Below the pieces are notes generated by a model. The model was not told where the DNA came from. It searched no databases and saw nothing but the letters and a program-made list of their open reading frames with translations. The position numbers and the translations under genes were made by a program. From positions 1-9,053 of the forward strand of contig DDBN01000036.1 of assembly GCA_002333145.1 (NCBI GenBank): DNA of 9,053 nucleotides, written 5' to 3'. Positions 7,323 through 9,053 of this stretch are shown piece after piece. The first letter of the stretch is position 1. Each line of letters begins with the position of its first letter. The stretch is from Moraxellaceae bacterium UBA2031 (GTDB lineage Bacteria; Pseudomonadota; Gammaproteobacteria; Pseudomonadales; Moraxellaceae).

Positions 7323-8666
7323 ATGGCTAAGAAGCTTTATATCGAAACTCAGGGATGCCAGATGAACGAGTATGACAGCTCGCGCATGGCCGATCTGTTA
7401 GGCGACTCCCACGGCATGGAACTGACCACCAACATTGATGAGGCGGATGTTCTTCTGCTCAATACCTGCTCCATTCGTGAGAAAGCCCAGGAAAAGGTGT
7501 TTTCTGAACTGGGCCGCTGGCGCAAACGGAAACTGGCGCGCCCGGATCTTGTGATCGGTGTGGGTGGCTGCGTTGCCTCACAGGAAGGCGATGGTATTCA
7601 GAAGCGTGCCCCATTCGTGGATGTGGTGTTCGGCCCACAAACCCTGCACCGCCTGCCCAAGATGCTGGATGCGCGCGAGGTTCGGAAAATAACCGTGGTC
7701 GACGTGAGTTTCCCGGAAATCGAAAAATTCGACTATCTGCCTGAGCCACGTGTCGAAGGCTTTAAGGCCTTTGTCTCCATCATGGAAGGCTGTTCGAAAT
7801 ACTGTTCATTTTGCGTGGTGCCCTATACCCGCGGCGAAGAAGTATCACGCCCTTTTGATGATGTAATTGCAGAAGTGGCCGTGCTTGCCGGCAAAGGTGT
7901 GCGTGAAGTCACTCTGCTGGGCCAAAATGTGAATGGCTATCGTGGTCCGCATCATGACGGCACCATTTGTTCTTTTGCAGACCTGTTGCGTCACGTCGCA
8001 CAAATTCCAGGCATCGACCGCATTCGCTACACAACATCGCATCCGCTGGAATTTAACGACGATTTGATTGCCGTGTATGCCGATACCCCAAAGCTGGTTT
8101 CGCACTTACACCTGCCGGTGCAGTCTGGCGCCAACGCCGTACTGGCAGGCATGAAACGTAATCACACGGCGGCTGAGTATTTAGAGCGTATCCGCAAACT
8201 CAAGGCCGTGCGTCCGGATATTTTCATCTCTTCTGACTTCATCATTGGCTTCCCGGGTGAAACCGAGCAGGATTTCTTGGAAACCATGGATCTGATTGCC
8301 GAAGTTGATTTCGATCATTCCTATAGCTTTATTTTTTCCAAGCGTCCCGGCACCCCTGCCGCAGAAATGGTCGATGACACCCCGGAAGATGTAAAAAAGA
8401 AACGTTTGAAAATCCTCAAGGATCGCATCACCCAGCATACCGGCCGCCTGACTGACTCACTCATCGGCAGCCGTCAGCGCGTCTTGGTTGAGAAAAAATC
8501 AGACCGTTACGAAAACCACTTGGTTGGTGTGACCGAACATAACCGTTTGGTGCACTTTCCTTGGCCGGATGACTCGCTCATCGGTCGATTTGCCGATCTC
8601 GATATTGCCGAAGGTATCAACATCAATGCATTAAAGGCAGATGCACCCGTCTGGACTGAGGACTGA
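7323..8666 (+). CDS. miaB: tRNA-2-methylthio-N6-dimethylallyladenosine synthase MiaB
   Basis: MiaB is a cytosolic radical-SAM methylthiotransferase. It converts i6A37 to ms2i6A37 in tRNAs that read UNN codons. The 447 residues are shorter than E. coli MiaB (474) but similar to Pseudomonas-type MiaB. The N-terminal UPF0004 domain has the three cysteines of the auxiliary [4Fe-4S] cluster: C12 (TQGCQMNEYDSSRM), C49 (LLLNTCSIREKAQEKVF) and C83 (GVGGCVASQEG). The radical-SAM cluster motif is C157-x3-C161-x2-C164 in MEGCSKYCSFCVVPYTRGEE. A TRAM-type RNA-binding domain closes the protein (about 380-440). I chose the ATG at 7323 (MAKKLYIE) because family members begin there. An in-frame GTG at 7221 would add 34 residues across the -10 box. 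The Shine-Dalgarno before the ATG is weak. It is followed by a terminator, so it appears monocistronic. Confidence 0.97.
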   Translation: MAKKLYIETQGCQMNEYDSSRMADLLGDSHGMELTTNIDEADVLLLNTCSIREKAQEKVFSELGRWRKRKLARPDLVIGVGGCVASQEGDGIQKRAPFVDVVFGPQTLHRLPKMLDAREVRKITVVDVSFPEIEKFDYLPEPRVEGFKAFVSIMEGCSKYCSFCVVPYTRGEEVSRPFDDVIAEVAVLAGKGVREVTLLGQNVNGYRGPHHDGTICSFADLLRHVAQIPGIDRIRYTTSHPLEFNDDLIAVYADTPKLVSHLHLPVQSGANAVLAGMKRNHTAAEYLERIRKLKAVRPDIFISSDFIIGFPGETEQDFLETMDLIAEVDFDHSYSFIFSKRPGTPAAEMVDDTPEDVKKKRLKILKDRITQHTGRLTDSLIGSRQRVLVEKKSDRYENHLVGVTEHNRLVHFPWPDDSLIGRFADLDIAEGININALKADAPVWTED

Positions 8667-8691
8667 TTTCTTTCTGTGACGAAAAGCCCAA

Positions 8692-8720
8692 GAAAAAGCC
8701 CGCATTGAGCGGGCTTTTTC
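8692..8720. terminator. Bidirectional rho-independent terminator between miaB and the convergent gene
   Basis: GAAAAAGCCCGC (8692-8703) and GCGGGCTTTTTC (8709-8720) form a perfect 12-bp stem with a 5-nt loop, ATTGA. The A-run on one side and T-run on the other give a U-tract on either strand. It lies 25 nt after the miaB stop and 24 nt after the stop of the minus-strand gene, so it can end both transcripts. Confidence 0.92.
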
Positions 8721-8744
8721 GTCAGTCTTGCATGCAATTGGCCG

Positions 8745-9053
8745 TTACTGTCCCAGAATACATTCACGGTTATAACGGCTTTCAGTATTGACCTTGAGTG
8801 CCCCCGCTGAGCTATTCATTACCTCTTTCATCTTGGTGCACACACGATCTTGTCGTTGAATTTTGCGCAGCTGCGGGTGTGTATTGCCCTTCCATGCGCC
8901 TTGAGCACTATCTGGCTTGCCATACTTGTACTTTACCGACTTGCCTAACGCCTTACCGGAGAACACCGTTGCTTCACTAAGCGTCACTTCACTCGATGCA
9001 GCGGACGGCTCATCCGAAAATACTCTTTTGCCATTGGCATCCACGGTCGAATA
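8745..9053 (-). CDS. Probable DUF4124 domain-containing exported protein, N-terminus beyond window edge
   Basis: 102 residues are visible plus a stop, and the frame stays open to the right edge. The visible start, YSTVDANGKRVFSDEP, resembles the DUF4124 signature (Y-x-x-D-x-x-G-x-V-x-F/Y-S-D-x-P). That domain normally follows a signal peptide at the N-terminus of small periplasmic or envelope proteins of unknown function in Proteobacteria. A signal peptide of about 20 residues is therefore expected just outside the window. The GTG at 9044 encodes the Val of this motif and is unlikely to be the true start. The rest is hydrophilic and Lys/Ser-rich, with two cysteines near the C-terminus (DRVCTKMK and NRECILGQ) that could form a disulfide after export. 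It is convergent with miaB and shares its terminator. No function can be assigned, and the family call rests on one motif. Confidence 0.65.
   Translation of the reverse strand, partial: YSTVDANGKRVFSDEPSAASSEVTLSEATVFSGKALGKSVKYKYGKPDSAQGAWKGNTHPQLRKIQRQDRVCTKMKEVMNSSAGALKVNTESRYNRECILGQ

Noticed and set aside
7459..7749. 96-codon minus-strand frame inside miaB
   Set aside because: It is antisense to the conserved radical-SAM gene, with no ribosome site or known motif.

Overview
The window looks like a stretch of gammaproteobacterial chromosome, moderately GC-rich by eye. The MiaB, AcrB/MexB-type permease, AcrA/MexA-type adaptor, Slt and Sco proteins are all close in sequence to gammaproteobacterial families. 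The short MiaB C-terminus and wording are closer to Pseudomonas-like MiaB than to E. coli MiaB. I see no mobile elements, tRNA or rRNA genes, CRISPR arrays or phage genes. This is core-type sequence, and I find no clear candidate for an undescribed system.

Layout from left to right. (1) Positions 1-3827, minus strand: a two-gene RND multidrug efflux operon. A lipoprotein periplasmic adaptor (2649-3827) is followed by an HAE1-type inner-membrane permease that runs off the left edge (1-2633, 877 residues visible). (2) Positions 3828-4070: a 243-nt gap holding an imperfect palindrome just upstream of the adaptor, possibly an operator. (3) Positions 4071-7146, minus strand: a tight three-gene unit with a GTG-start soluble lytic transglycosylase (slt), a Sco/SenC copper-thioredoxin protein overlapping it by 4 nt, and a periplasmic PCu(A)C copper chaperone 11 nt further on. 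(4) Positions 7147-7322: a divergent promoter region. (5) Positions 7323-8666, plus strand: miaB, the tRNA methylthiotransferase. (6) Positions 8692-8720: a perfect 12-bp-stem terminator that can serve both strands. (7) Positions 8745-9053, minus strand: a convergent small protein, probably of the DUF4124 family, whose N-terminus lies beyond the right edge.

How the genes work together. Sco and PCu(A)C are the usual pair that delivers copper to the CuA site of cytochrome c oxidase in the periplasm. Their translational coupling to a peptidoglycan lytic enzyme is the most unusual piece of context here. The adaptor and permease would form a tripartite drug efflux pump with a TolC/OprM-type outer-membrane channel. 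Neither that channel nor a TetR-type regulator is inside the window. MiaB stands as a single-gene unit, not in the miaB-ybeZ-ybeY-corC type cluster common in gammaproteobacteria.
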